Shown in pieces: positions 50,887 to 60,153 of a DNA stretch of 64,000 nucleotides. A program made the translations under genes and the position numbers. The DNA is from Rubrivirga sp046845755 (GTDB lineage Bacteria; Bacteroidota; Rhodothermia; Rhodothermales; Rubricoccaceae): positions 1,550,001 through 1,614,000 of the forward strand of contig NZ_CP177357.1 in assembly GCF_046845755.1 (NCBI RefSeq), written 5' to 3'. Position 1 is the stretch's first letter. Each line of letters starts with the position of its first letter. The notes beneath the pieces are model-generated. The model did not search any database. It was not told the DNA's origin and worked only from the letters and a program-made list of their open reading frames with translations.

Positions 50887-51864
50887 ATGACAACCTTTCG
50901 CATGCTCGGCGCCGTCCTCGTGCTGGGCCTCTTCCTCTCCGGCTGTGCGTCGGAAGAGTTCACTCCAACCGCCGTAGGCGACGCCGCGACGGCCGCCACC
51001 CCTGGGGCGGTCGCGTACGCCAACGCCGACGACCCCGAGGCGCAGATCTCGGCCATGATCGACGACGCCAACCTGACCCTCGAGGGCGAGGGCGTTCAGA
51101 TCCTCATGGGCGAGTGGGTCGGCAACCCCGACGGCGGCATCGCGGGCGGCACGGTCATCGCCAAGGACGTGGGCAACAAGCGCCTGACGGCCGACTTCGT
51201 CCCGTTCGACGGCCGCCGCACCTGGAGCGGCGCGGCCCCCGCCAGCGACAACGTGACCTACGCCATCGACCAGACGGGCGACGCCGTCCCGTTCTTCGGC
51301 GGGCTCACCGGGGCCGAGACCGACGCCGCCATCGAGCGGGGAACGGCCTCCTGGGAGGCGCTGAACTGCTCGGCGCTCCCGCAATTCCGCAACCCGGACT
51401 TCGGGCTGGACATCGGCTACGTCGCCGCCATCCTCAGCGGCGGCACCGTCGGCAGCTTCAACATTCTAGCCGACGTCCAGCACGCCGGCTGGCGCGACCT
51501 CAACTTCGCCGGGGGCGTCCTGGGGGTGACCTTCACGTTCATCTTCACGGGGGTGAGCGGCCCCACCGACATCGACGGCAACGGTCTCGCCGACACCGCC
51601 TTCCGCGAGATCTACTACGACCCGAGTTGGAACTGGGCCGACGACGGCTCCTCGAACATCGACGTCGAAACCGTCGCGGTCCACGAGATCGGCCACGGAC
51701 TGAGCCAGGCGCACTTCGGGACCGTCCGGATCAAGAACAACGGCGACGTGCAGGCGTCGCCGCGGGCCGTCATGAACGCGCTGTACAACGGCCCGTACCG
51801 GACCCTCGCCGGGACCGACAACGGCGGGCACTGCTCGAACTGGGCCAACTGGCCGTATGGCTGA
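50887..51864 (+). CDS. Matrixin-like metalloprotease lipoprotein
   Basis: A 325-residue predicted lipoprotein protease. The leader MTTFRMLGAVLVLGLFLSGC ends in the lipobox FLSGC (Cys 20). The zinc motif HEIGHGLSQAH near residue 270 is the metzincin pattern HExxHxxGxxH-like, with Met-turn candidate RAVMNAL about 30 residues later. Preceding residues (DIDGNGLADTAFREIYYDPS) fit matrixin-type domains. It probably processes surface proteins. A strong hairpin follows the stop. Confidence 0.82.
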   Translation: MTTFRMLGAVLVLGLFLSGCASEEFTPTAVGDAATAATPGAVAYANADDPEAQISAMIDDANLTLEGEGVQILMGEWVGNPDGGIAGGTVIAKDVGNKRLTADFVPFDGRRTWSGAAPASDNVTYAIDQTGDAVPFFGGLTGAETDAAIERGTASWEALNCSALPQFRNPDFGLDIGYVAAILSGGTVGSFNILADVQHAGWRDLNFAGGVLGVTFTFIFTGVSGPTDIDGNGLADTAFREIYYDPSWNWADDGSSNIDVETVAVHEIGHGLSQAHFGTVRIKNNGDVQASPRAVMNALYNGPYRTLAGTDNGGHCSNWANWPYG

Positions 51865-51889
51865 TCCAGCCACTGTCGTGGAGCAGTGA

Positions 51890-51919
51890 GCGGGGGCGCC
51901 CTCTGGGGGGCGCCCCCGC
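51890..51919. terminator. Perfect 12-bp GC hairpin after the matrixin-like gene
   Basis: GCGGGGGCGCCC (51890-51901) pairs with GGGCGCCCCCGC (51908-51919). It is not followed by a U-run on the plus strand (CTTGTGG), so it may be a factor-assisted terminator or mRNA-stabilising structure. The remaining gap to uvrC shows nothing else. Confidence 0.5.
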
Positions 51920-52088
51920 CTTGTGGAGGGGCGGGGAGCCCCCGCTTCCTAGTTGGCACGGTCGGTCCGATTGGGGGTGCGCGCGGGGCCGGACTCTGAC
52001 TGCCCGAACCGGCGCTGTGACGCACGGCCGTCATCGCTGGGAGCGACACTCGCCGGTCGGCGTACGACGCCCGCCAGCCCCCCCATCG

Positions 52089-53960
52089 ATGACCGACGCG
52101 CTCGCCGACAAGCTCAAGCACCTCCCGACGACCCCCGGCGTCTACCAGCACAAGGACGCCGAGGGCAAGGTGCTCTACGTGGGCAAGGCCAAGAACCTGC
52201 GCTCGCGCGTGCGGAGCTACTTCCAGGAGGGCCGCCCGAAGCAGGCCAAGACCGAGGCCCTCGTCCGCAAGATCGCCGACGTCGAGGTGATCGTCACCGA
52301 CACCGAGTCGGAATCGCTGCTGCTGGAGGACAACCTCATCAAGCGGCTCAAGCCGCGGTACAACATCCTGCTCAAGGACGACAAGACATACCCGTACATC
52401 TGCATCAAGAACGAGCGGTTCCCGCGCGTCTTCCCAACGCGGAAGGTCCGCCGCGACGGCTCGCTGTACTTCGGCCCGTACACGGACGGGAAGGCGATGA
52501 AGCTGATGCTCAAGACGATCAAGAGCCTGTTCAAGCTCCGGTCGTGCTCGCTCCACCTCAACCAGGCCGCCATCGAGGCCGGCAAGTTCCAGCCCTGCCT
52601 CGACTACCACATCCAGAAGTGCGCCGCGCCGTGCGTGGGCTACGAGACCCAGGCGCACTACGACGCCTCGATCGAGCAGATCAAGAAGCTCCTCAACGGC
52701 AAGACCGGGGAGTTGCTGGAGCTGCTCCGCCACGAAATGGGCCGGCTCGCGGCCGAGAAGAAGTTCGAGGAGGCCGCCGAGTACCGCGACCGCGTCCGCG
52801 CCATCGAGACATACGCGCAGAAGCAGAAGGTGGTGACCGACCCGGACGTGGACCGCGACCTGTTCGCCATCACCGTCGACCGCGAGGCGGACGCGGGCGT
52901 CGGCGTGCTGTTCAAGGTCCGCGAGGGCAAGATCATCGGGCGCCAGCACAAGGTGCTCCGCGGCGTCGAGGGCGTCGAGGACGCCGAGCTGCTGCAGCGG
53001 CTCGTGGAGGCGTACTACGCCGAGGCGATGTTCACCCCGAACGAGGTGTTTCTGGCCGGCCCGCTCGAGGACCCGGGTGCACTCGAGGAGCTGTTGCGCG
53101 AGAAGCGGGGGCGCCGCGTCGAAGTCCACACGCCGCAGCGCGGGGAGAAATTCGACCTCATGAACATGGTCGAGGCGAACGCCCGGCTGCTCCTCGGGGA
53201 ATGGAAGCTGGAGCAGAGCAAGCGCGAGGAGGACCGGATCCCCCGCTCGGTCCTGAGCCTCGAGCGCGACCTCCGCCTCAAGAAGCCGCCTCGCCGGATC
53301 GAGTGCTTCGACATCTCGCACCTCGGCGGCACGGGGACGGTCGCCAGCTGCGTCGTCTTCCAGGACGGCAAGCCGCGCAAGTCCGACTACCGGACCTACA
53401 AGATCCGGACGGTCGAGGACGGCAAGCCCGACGACTTCCAGTCGATGCGCGAGGTCGTCGAGCGCCGGTACGCGCGGCTGCTGGCGGAGAACGGGCCGTG
53501 GCCGGACCTCGTCATCATCGACGGTGGCAAGGGGCAGCTGTCGTCGGCCGTCGAGTCGCTCCGACGCGTCGACGTGTACGGGAAGTTTCCCGTCGTCGGG
53601 CTGGCGAAGCGACTCGAAGAGGTGTTCGTGCCGGGCAGCTCCGAGTCGACCATCATTCCGCGCACGTCGTCGTCGCTCCGTCTGATCCAGCGCGTCCGCG
53701 ACGAGGCCCACCGGTTCGCCGTCACGGCCCAGCGCAAGCAGCGGACCATCAAGGACCTCCGGAGCGAGCTCCTCGACATCCCGGGCGTCGGGGCCAAAAC
53801 GGCCAAGAAGCTGCTCACCGAGGTCGGGAGCGTCAAGGCGGTTAAGTCGGCGACCGAGGCCCAGCTCGCGGCGCTCGTGGGGCCGTCGGTCGCCCGAAAG
53901 ATCCGGGCCCACTACGACGCCCCGGCGGCGGCGGACACGACCGAACCGGACGACGTTTAG
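52089..53960 (+). CDS. uvrC: Excinuclease ABC subunit C
   Basis: Makes the dual incisions in nucleotide excision repair. The 623-residue protein has an N-terminal GIY-YIG nuclease (PTTPGVYQHKDAEGKVLYVG, residues about 13-32, with GKAKNLRSRVRSYF). A Cys-rich region (PCLDYHIQKCAAPCVGY) may bind an iron-sulfur cluster or metal. A UVR domain (KKFEEAAEYRDRVRAI), the C-terminal RNase H-like nuclease (IECFDISHLGGTGTVASCVV) and a tandem HhH (DIPGVGAKTAKKLLTEVGSV) complete it. Start is ATG at 52089. Confidence 0.97.
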   Translation: MTDALADKLKHLPTTPGVYQHKDAEGKVLYVGKAKNLRSRVRSYFQEGRPKQAKTEALVRKIADVEVIVTDTESESLLLEDNLIKRLKPRYNILLKDDKTYPYICIKNERFPRVFPTRKVRRDGSLYFGPYTDGKAMKLMLKTIKSLFKLRSCSLHLNQAAIEAGKFQPCLDYHIQKCAAPCVGYETQAHYDASIEQIKKLLNGKTGELLELLRHEMGRLAAEKKFEEAAEYRDRVRAIETYAQKQKVVTDPDVDRDLFAITVDREADAGVGVLFKVREGKIIGRQHKVLRGVEGVEDAELLQRLVEAYYAEAMFTPNEVFLAGPLEDPGALEELLREKRGRRVEVHTPQRGEKFDLMNMVEANARLLLGEWKLEQSKREEDRIPRSVLSLERDLRLKKPPRRIECFDISHLGGTGTVASCVVFQDGKPRKSDYRTYKIRTVEDGKPDDFQSMREVVERRYARLLAENGPWPDLVIIDGGKGQLSSAVESLRRVDVYGKFPVVGLAKRLEEVFVPGSSESTIIPRTSSSLRLIQRVRDEAHRFAVTAQRKQRTIKDLRSELLDIPGVGAKTAKKLLTEVGSVKAVKSATEAQLAALVGPSVARKIRAHYDAPAAADTTEPDDV

Positions 53961-54066
53961 CCGCGCGACCGGGAACCCGGGCGTCCCGACGCCTCGGCCC
54001 GCACCGTCTCAGGTCAGACTCGGCACGGTCTTGTCAGGCATCGGCCGCGAACGCCCTTTCTCCCCT

Positions 54067-54264
54067 ATGCGCCGCCGCCTCGCCCTCGCCGCCCTCGTCC
54101 TCGATGGGATCTGTGCCCTCGCCGCCCCGGCGGTGCTGGCGCAGCCCGAGCGCGACGGCCGCTATGTGGCGGTCGCCGGCGCCTGCGTCGAGCGGAACGA
54201 GACGCTGGAGTCCGGGCCCGACAGCCTGGGCGGGCGCCTCGTCGACGACGCGCTCTGCCGCTAG
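54067..54264 (+). CDS. Small secreted protein, hypothetical
   Basis: A 65-residue open frame starting at ATG 54067, with a convincing signal peptide (RRRLALAALVLDGICALAAP, cleavage near VLAQ). A mature peptide of about 38 residues follows, containing two cysteines (GACVERN and DALCR) that could pair. No family is recognised. It is small, so moderate doubt remains. Confidence 0.45.
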   Translation: MRRRLALAALVLDGICALAAPAVLAQPERDGRYVAVAGACVERNETLESGPDSLGGRLVDDALCR

Positions 54265-54402
54265 CGGCCGGGCCGGCGCCCCGCGCGCGCGGACGCCCTG
54301 CGGCGTCGCCTGCGAGAGGGCGAGCCCCCCGGAAGACCCCCGCGACGATTGCGGCTTGCGCCGTCCCCCGGGCGCGGCGACCTTCCGGGACCCGCCACGC
54401 CG

Positions 54403-55410
54403 ATGCTCAACTACATCTGGGCCGGGCTCATCATCGTGAGCCTGGTCTTCGCCCTCGCCTCCGACACGTCCGACCTCGTCGGCGACACGTACCGCAACGG
54501 CGAGCCGCTCCCGGTCGAGCTCCGGTTCGACCGGCCGTTCGACGCCGACGCCGCCCGCCAGCCGGTGACGGTCGTTCTCGACTCGACTGCCTTCCGCGCC
54601 TTCTACGGCGTCGACGGCACGCCCGACGCCGAGTACCCCGCCACCTTGCGCGCGACGGCCGACGGCACGCCGGAGATCCGCCTCGCGGATGCGGACGCGT
54701 CCCTTCCGGCACCCCTCGACGTCATCCGCGACGCCACCAACCCGCGCGACCAGATCCTTCAGGGGACGCTGGCGGACGTCCGGATGCAGCGGACCGACTC
54801 GTCGGCGACGGCGACGGCCGGGCTCGTGTTCGCGCCGGTCCGCTTCGTCAAGCTGGGCGCCATCACGACGGCGGCCGTCGACTTTGCCGAGATCGCCATC
54901 ACAATCGCGATCGGTCTGATCGGGGTGCTCGTCCTGTTTCTCGGGCTGAGCAAGATCGCCGAGGACGCCGGCATCATCTACGGGCTCGTCAAGCTGGTGC
55001 GCCCCGTGCTCGGCCCCCTGTTCCCGGACATCCCGAAAGACCACCCCGCGATGGGGATGATCGCCCTCAACCTGGCCGCGAATGTGTTCGGACTCGGGAA
55101 TGCTGCGACGCCCTTCGGCATCAAGGCGATGGAGGAGTTGCAGACGCTCAACCCGGACCCGGAGACCGCGACCGATTCGATGGCGATGCTGCTGGCCATG
55201 AACACCGCCAGCGTCCAGCTCATCCCGCCGATCACCCTGATCGCGATCCTGGGCGTCGAGACGAACAACGTGTACTTCCCGATCCTGTTTACCACGATCG
55301 GCTCGCTGATCGTGGCGGTCACGTCGGCGAAGCTGTTGTCGAAGCTCCCACGCTTCCGGGCCTCGAACCCGCTCACGAATCCGGCGCCGGCGGCCGAGCC
55401 CGAGGTCTAG
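54403..55410 (+). CDS. SpmA-like nucleoside-recognition membrane protein with an inserted domain
   Basis: A 335-residue relative of spore maturation protein A. The first helix, MLNYIWAGLIIVSLVFALAS, is the normal SpmA start. About 110 extra residues (about 28-145, mostly Asp/Ala-rich and predicted extracytoplasmic) then separate it from the rest. The core resumes with LIGVLVLFLGLSKIAEDAGI, LFPDIPKDHPAMGMIALNLA and GLGNAATPFGIKAMEELQTL. Ordinary SpmA is under 200 residues. The function in non-spore-formers is unknown. It is followed directly by spmB. Confidence 0.88.
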   Translation: MLNYIWAGLIIVSLVFALASDTSDLVGDTYRNGEPLPVELRFDRPFDADAARQPVTVVLDSTAFRAFYGVDGTPDAEYPATLRATADGTPEIRLADADASLPAPLDVIRDATNPRDQILQGTLADVRMQRTDSSATATAGLVFAPVRFVKLGAITTAAVDFAEIAITIAIGLIGVLVLFLGLSKIAEDAGIIYGLVKLVRPVLGPLFPDIPKDHPAMGMIALNLAANVFGLGNAATPFGIKAMEELQTLNPDPETATDSMAMLLAMNTASVQLIPPITLIAILGVETNNVYFPILFTTIGSLIVAVTSAKLLSKLPRFRASNPLTNPAPAAEPEV

Positions 55411-55953
55411 ATGGACGCCTTCCGCGAAATCATCAGCGTCCTCTCGGTCTTCGTCCTGCCGGCGATGATCGTGGGGATCCCCCTGTACGGGCTGTTCAAG
55501 CGCGTGCCCGTCTACGAGTCGTTCGTTGAGGGCGGTAAAGAAGGGTTCGGGCTGGCAGTCCGGATCATGCCGTACCTCGTCGCCATCCTGTTCGCGATCG
55601 GGATGTTCCGGGCGTCGGGCGCGATGGAGTGGCTGGCGACCGCGCTGTCGCCCGTCCTGGCGCTCATCGGGATGCCCGCCGAGGTGCTCCCGATGGCGAT
55701 CGTCCGCCCGCTCACCGGGTCCGGCTCGGTCGCGATCGTGGCCGACCTCGCGGCCCAGCACGGCGAGCAGTCGATCATCACCCGGATGGCCGCGACGATG
55801 TTCGGCTCGACCGAGACGACGTTCTACGTGATCGCCGTGTACTTCGGGGCCGTCGGCGTGAGCAAGACGCGGCACGCGCTCCCGGCCGGCCTGATCGCGG
55901 ACGGTGCCGCGATGCTGTTCGCCGTCTGGATGTGCCTTTGGTTCTTCGGCTGA
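55411..55953 (+). CDS. SpmB-like nucleoside-recognition membrane protein
   Basis: A 180-residue partner of the SpmA-like protein, starting right after its stop. It has gate-domain signatures FVEGGKEGFGLAVRIMPYLV, RPLTGSGSVAIVADL and MFGSTETTFYVIAVYFG, with four to five helices. Many Bacteroidota have SpmA and SpmB as one fused protein; here they are separate adjacent genes. Confidence 0.9.
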   Translation: MDAFREIISVLSVFVLPAMIVGIPLYGLFKRVPVYESFVEGGKEGFGLAVRIMPYLVAILFAIGMFRASGAMEWLATALSPVLALIGMPAEVLPMAIVRPLTGSGSVAIVADLAAQHGEQSIITRMAATMFGSTETTFYVIAVYFGAVGVSKTRHALPAGLIADGAAMLFAVWMCLWFFG

Positions 55954-55986
55954 TCTGAGGGCCGCCGCAAGGCGACCCGATTCGCC

Positions 55987-57066
55987 TCAGGCCGCTACCA
56001 GCGCTGCGTCGAGGGCGCGGAGGTGGAGCCGGACCTGGGTCGGCAGGTCGGGGCACGTGATCCCGTAGCGCTCGACGGCGTCGCCCAGGTCGTCGCCCTC
56101 GGCCGCGCGGCCGATGAGCGCCGGCATCTCCTCGCGGAACGCCAGGAGGGCCTCGGGGACGCCCGCCGGCCCGGGACGGCGCTCCACCTGGAACAGCGGG
56201 AGCTCCGTCACGACGCAGAGCGGTGCGTCGCCGGACGTCGCAAGCGCTTGCTCCATGGACGAGCGGCGGAACCGGTCGGCCGTCTCAGGGTCGCCTGCGT
56301 TCAAAAAGTGCTGGCGCATGGCCGTCCCCTCGGGCGTGCTCCAAAAGCCGGGGCCGCCGTAGAGGAAGCCCTTGTCGCCACCCCGGTCGTGGTCGTGGAG
56401 CGGGAGGCCCGCCTCGCTGGCGGCGTCTCGAAACGCCGCGCGCAAGCTCGCGTCGCGCTCCGTCCCCAACCAATGGCGCTCGACGAGGAGGAGCGCGCCC
56501 TCGGAAACCGCCATGCCGTGCAGGCTCGCGTGGAGCGACACCGGGGGGCCGGAAAACAGAAAATCGGTAGCCGCGCGGTTCTCGGGGCGGAGGTCCGGAA
56601 ACCCGAACTCGAGGTCGCGGCCGGGCGGCTCGCGGCGGCGCCCGCGCAAGAAATGGCCGAGCGACGCGGCCGGTTCGCTCGCGTCGAACCGCTCGATCCA
56701 CGGCCCATTCCGCGCCTCGCCGTCGGGGTTGAGGTGAGGCACGAGGCGGAGCGTCCACCGCTCGAACAGGTCGTGGAGCCCACCGTCGGCGGCACCCCAG
56801 TCCCGAGCTGCCAACCCTTCAAGGACGAGCGTGCGCAGCGTCTCGGGGCCGACCGGCTCGTCCGCGTGCGCGCCGGCCACGAGCGTCGCCAACCGGGGGC
56901 CGTACCCAAGGGTCACGCCGGCAATCGGTCGCCCCTCCTCACTCACGCCGATCGTCTCGAACGCCGCCACGTCCGGGTTCTGCTCGCACGCCGACCGTAG
57001 CGCCGCGAACACGCCGTCGGAGGTCTGGAAGTGGAGACCGGAGAGGTCGAGGCTGGCGAGGGTCAC
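55987..57066 (-). CDS. M14-family zinc carboxypeptidase
   Basis: A 359-residue peptidase with the M14 zinc ligands: His and Glu in VAGAHADEPVGPETL (HxxE) and the third His in LHASLHGMAVSEG, with VPHLNPDGEA between. The catalytic Glu is likely in CVVTELPLFQ. No signal peptide is seen, so it is probably cytoplasmic. It starts at GTG 57066 overlapping the flavodoxin stop (GTGA). Confidence 0.9.
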   Translation of the reverse strand: MTLASLDLSGLHFQTSDGVFAALRSACEQNPDVAAFETIGVSEEGRPIAGVTLGYGPRLATLVAGAHADEPVGPETLRTLVLEGLAARDWGAADGGLHDLFERWTLRLVPHLNPDGEARNGPWIERFDASEPAASLGHFLRGRRREPPGRDLEFGFPDLRPENRAATDFLFSGPPVSLHASLHGMAVSEGALLLVERHWLGTERDASLRAAFRDAASEAGLPLHDHDRGGDKGFLYGGPGFWSTPEGTAMRQHFLNAGDPETADRFRRSSMEQALATSGDAPLCVVTELPLFQVERRPGPAGVPEALLAFREEMPALIGRAAEGDDLGDAVERYGITCPDLPTQVRLHLRALDAALVAA

Positions 57067-57590
57067 GGGCGGTCAGGGTGCGGGCGCGAGCCGGGCGGCT
57101 CGGAGTCCTGGGCGACCCGGCCCCACGACTGGGCACACCGCTGCGCCCAGCCGACGGCGCCCTCGATGTCGGCGGCGTTTGGTCCGCCGTCGATGTCGTG
57201 GAGCGGGACGATTTCGGTCGCGCCCGAGGTCGCTAGCAGACGGATCAGCCGTTCGGCGGCGGTCTGGTAGAACGGGTCGTAGTCGCGGTCGCCGAGCCCG
57301 CAAACGGAGAAGCTGGCGCCGGCGAGGTCTGGGCGGACGGCGTCGAGCGCCTCGGCGAAGTCGACGGCGTTGTCGGGGAACGTGCCCTCGCTCCAGGTGC
57401 AGACGACGGCCAGGATCTGGCGGTACTCCTCCAGCGCCTCGGGGTACGCCTCGGCCATGTCGAGCAGGTGCACGGCGAAGCCCAGCTCGCCGAGCGCGTC
57501 GGCGACGGCGTCGGCCACGCGTTCAGAGTTGCCGGTCTGGGTGCCGACGAGGACGAGCACGTCGGGGTCGGCGGCTTCGAGGTTGAGCAC
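57063..57590 (-). CDS. Flavodoxin-domain protein (MioC-like)
   Basis: A 175-residue FMN-binding electron carrier of the flavodoxin/MioC type. It has the P-loop-like LVGTQTGNSERVADAVADAL, TWSEGTFPDNAVDF and the isoalloxazine-binding CGLGDRDYDPFYQTA. The start is GTG 57590. The C-terminal 25 residues are Pro/Ser-rich and probably disordered. It is coupled by GTGA to the M14 peptidase. Confidence 0.92.
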   Translation of the reverse strand: MLNLEAADPDVLVLVGTQTGNSERVADAVADALGELGFAVHLLDMAEAYPEALEEYRQILAVVCTWSEGTFPDNAVDFAEALDAVRPDLAGASFSVCGLGDRDYDPFYQTAAERLIRLLATSGATEIVPLHDIDGGPNAADIEGAVGWAQRCAQSWGRVAQDSEPPGSRPHPDRP

Positions 57591-57606
57591 GGGCGGGGAC
57601 GAGAGC

Positions 57607-57653
57607 GGGGCTCAGGGCCTGCGGGAGGTGGCCTCCTGCAAACCCTGAGCCCC
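57607..57653 (-). terminator. Strong hairpin downstream of the DUF5117 metalloprotease gene
   Basis: GGGGCTCAGGG (57607-57617) pairs with CCCTGAGCCCC (57643-57653), and an inner GCGGGAGG/CCTCCTGC stem extends it. It lies 23 bp past the protease stop and before the flavodoxin start. No U-run follows. Confidence 0.5.
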
Positions 57654-57675
57654 GACGGAGATCCGACGGAGGCGC

Positions 57676-60132
57676 TTAGCCCTGCGGATTGAGGAGCAGG
57701 TCGATGCGGGCAGCGAGGTCCACGAGGTGGTACCGGTCCGTCCGGTCGCTGGCGCCGTTGTAGCGCGGGAGGGCGCGGGTGATGGCGCTCTGCAGCGCCA
57801 TCAGGCCGCCCCGCGCCATCGGCTGCACGTCGGACCGGGCGCCGTCTTGGGGCCGGTAGCCGTACGCCTGGGCGACAAAGGCCTCGGGGATGTTGTAGCC
57901 GCCGCCGTTCATCAGCTCGCCGAGCCGGTCGACGTAGGCCCGCTGCAAGGCGCGCCGCGCGGGGTCGATGCCGGCGCCGCTGGCAATCTCGGCGAAGAGG
58001 CCGTCCTGCACGTCGTCCATCATCTCCGACACGGGGTAGGCGTCGGGCGAGAGCCACTCGGCCTCCGCGAGCCGCCCGATCCGGACGGGGTCGAGCAGGC
58101 GGTTTAGGGCGCTCTCTTGCAGCTGCTGGATCTGCGTCGCCGTGCCGGCCGGCCGGATGCGGCCGAGCAGGTCGGTGTCGAGCAGCCACTCGGGCGTCGT
58201 GAACCCGTCCTCGACCAGGAACGCGATCGCCGCGCGCTGGCGGTCGGCGTCGAGGGGCATGTAGACGGGCCCGGCCTCGTCGGCTGTCTTCGGGTCGATG
58301 GCGACGCCGCCGACCTGGCGGGCGACGTGGCCGAGGTAGCGGCCCCACTGCCCGATCACCTGGCCGTAGATCTCGTCGAGGTCCTCGTACAGCTCGCCGT
58401 CCTCGGTCGTCCACTCGACGAGGTTGGGCACGATCCGCTTGAGGTTCGCTAGCCCGAGCTGGCTCGCGTAGACCGCGTCGTCGCCCAGGTCCTCGGACTG
58501 CGAGCGGGGGTCGACGGGGTCGAACGTCTGGGCGCCGTAGCGGAGCGCCGGGTCGTCTCGGACCTCGGCGAGCATGGCCTGGAGCCGGCCGCGCTCCTCC
58601 TCTTCGGTCTCGGCGTCCGGGAAGTAGGTGTAGCCCCACTTGACGGCCCAGATGTCGTACTCGCCGACGCGCGGCATTAGCTGGACGACGCCGTCGCCGG
58701 GCTGGGCGACGTAGTTGAACCGCGCGTAGTCCATGATCGAGGGCGCCGTGCCGTGCGTGGCCGTGAACGTCGGCGAGCGCAGGCTGTCGACCGGGTAGGC
58801 CGTCGACGAGATCCAGTTGTGCGGAAGGCCGAGCGTGTGGCCGACCTCGTGCGCGGAGACGAACCGGACGAGCTCGCCCATGACCTCCTGGCGGAACTTG
58901 GGCCGCTGCGCGTCGGGGTTGACGGCGGCGGTCTGCACGAAGTACCAGTTGCGGAGCAGGTTCATCACGTTGTGGAACCAGCCGATGTCGGACTCCAGAA
59001 TCTGGCCCGAGCGCGGGTCGTGGACGTGCGGGCCAAACGCGTTCTGGACGTCGCTCGGGAAGTAGCGGATGACCGAGTACCGCGCGTCCTCCGGGCTCCA
59101 GTCCGGGTCGTCGGTCGGCGGGTCGGCGGCGCGGATGGCGTTGCGGAAGCCGGCGGCCTCGAACGCCACGTTCCAGTCCTCGACACCCTGCTTCAGCGGC
59201 GCGCGCCACTCCTCCGGCGTCGCCGGATCGATGTAGTACACGATCGGCTCGACGGGCTCGACGAGTTCGCCACGCGCGTACGCCTCCGGGTCGCTCGGGA
59301 CGAGCTGCCAGCGCGTGATCCAGCGGCGCTGCTCGGCGCGCTGGGCGTCCAGGCCGTAGTCGGTCTGCTGGATCGAGAAGTAGCCCACGCGCGGGTCGTA
59401 CCGGCGCGGCCGCATCGGGACCTCGGGGAGCTGGACCATCGAGTGCGCCATCTCGACCGACAGCGTGCCCGTCGAGCTGTTCGCGGGCGGCTCGGACGCG
59501 TTGTAGGTCAGGACCGAGCGGATCTCGACGTTCTCCGGGAACGCCATCGCGCGCGCCAGGAACGAGCGGTCCTTATCGAGGCTGCGCACCTTGAACTGCT
59601 CGCGCGCGCCGCTCGGCAGCCCGAAGACCGGCGTGTCGCCGGTGAACGTGCTCGTCACGTCGACGACGACGGCCGTCGAGTCGGCGTTCTCGGCCTCGAT
59701 CTTGAGCCGCGCGATGATGGGCTCGAACTGGGCGTCGGCGACGGCGCGCGCGATCGGGAGGTTCGGGTCGGCGACCGAGCTGTACTGGACGGTCCGGAGC
59801 AGCACGTGGTCGGCCTGGCGCTCCCACCGCACGGCCTGCGTGTTGACCTTGATGCCGCCGTACTGGTAGCCCTCGGTCGTCCGCGCGAGGCGGCTGACGA
59901 CGAGCATTTCTTTGCCTAGCAGACTGTTCGGGATCTCGAAGAGCAGCTTGGCGCCGTCGTCTTCGAGGTGGACGTCGAACATCCCCTCGTCGGTCACGGC
60001 GTCGTCGGTGACGACCGAGGCGTAGCCGTCCTCGTCCTCCTTCTCGGTGTCGGAGTCAGGCGGCGTGGCGAGGGGTTGGGTCGAGGAACAACCGGCGGCG
60101 AGGAGCGCCAGCAGGAGGAGCAAGCGAGGCAT
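57676..60132 (-). CDS. Zinc-dependent metalloprotease lipoprotein (DUF5117/DUF4953 type)
   Basis: An 818-residue predicted lipoprotein: leader MPRLLLLLALLAAGCSS with lipobox Cys 15. An N-terminal DUF5117-like domain (IPNSLLGKEMLVVSRLARTT region) precedes the DUF4953 catalytic domain with zinc motif SAHEVGHTLGLPHNWISS near residue 430. PSIMDYARFNYVAQPGDGVV then contains the Met-turn. Members are common in Bacteroidota envelopes. It is the longest gene but one in this half of the window and sits beside the T9SS plug protein gene. Confidence 0.92.
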   Translation of the reverse strand: MPRLLLLLALLAAGCSSTQPLATPPDSDTEKEDEDGYASVVTDDAVTDEGMFDVHLEDDGAKLLFEIPNSLLGKEMLVVSRLARTTEGYQYGGIKVNTQAVRWERQADHVLLRTVQYSSVADPNLPIARAVADAQFEPIIARLKIEAENADSTAVVVDVTSTFTGDTPVFGLPSGAREQFKVRSLDKDRSFLARAMAFPENVEIRSVLTYNASEPPANSSTGTLSVEMAHSMVQLPEVPMRPRRYDPRVGYFSIQQTDYGLDAQRAEQRRWITRWQLVPSDPEAYARGELVEPVEPIVYYIDPATPEEWRAPLKQGVEDWNVAFEAAGFRNAIRAADPPTDDPDWSPEDARYSVIRYFPSDVQNAFGPHVHDPRSGQILESDIGWFHNVMNLLRNWYFVQTAAVNPDAQRPKFRQEVMGELVRFVSAHEVGHTLGLPHNWISSTAYPVDSLRSPTFTATHGTAPSIMDYARFNYVAQPGDGVVQLMPRVGEYDIWAVKWGYTYFPDAETEEEERGRLQAMLAEVRDDPALRYGAQTFDPVDPRSQSEDLGDDAVYASQLGLANLKRIVPNLVEWTTEDGELYEDLDEIYGQVIGQWGRYLGHVARQVGGVAIDPKTADEAGPVYMPLDADRQRAAIAFLVEDGFTTPEWLLDTDLLGRIRPAGTATQIQQLQESALNRLLDPVRIGRLAEAEWLSPDAYPVSEMMDDVQDGLFAEIASGAGIDPARRALQRAYVDRLGELMNGGGYNIPEAFVAQAYGYRPQDGARSDVQPMARGGLMALQSAITRALPRYNGASDRTDRYHLVDLAARIDLLLNPQG

Positions 60133-60153
60133 GGGCGTGGGCAGGGTGAGAGA

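Noticed and set aside
51615..53912. A 765-codon minus-strand open frame antisense to uvrC
   Set aside because: UvrC is unambiguous on the plus strand. The antisense product is low-complexity Leu/Asp/Val-rich with no homology I can recognise.
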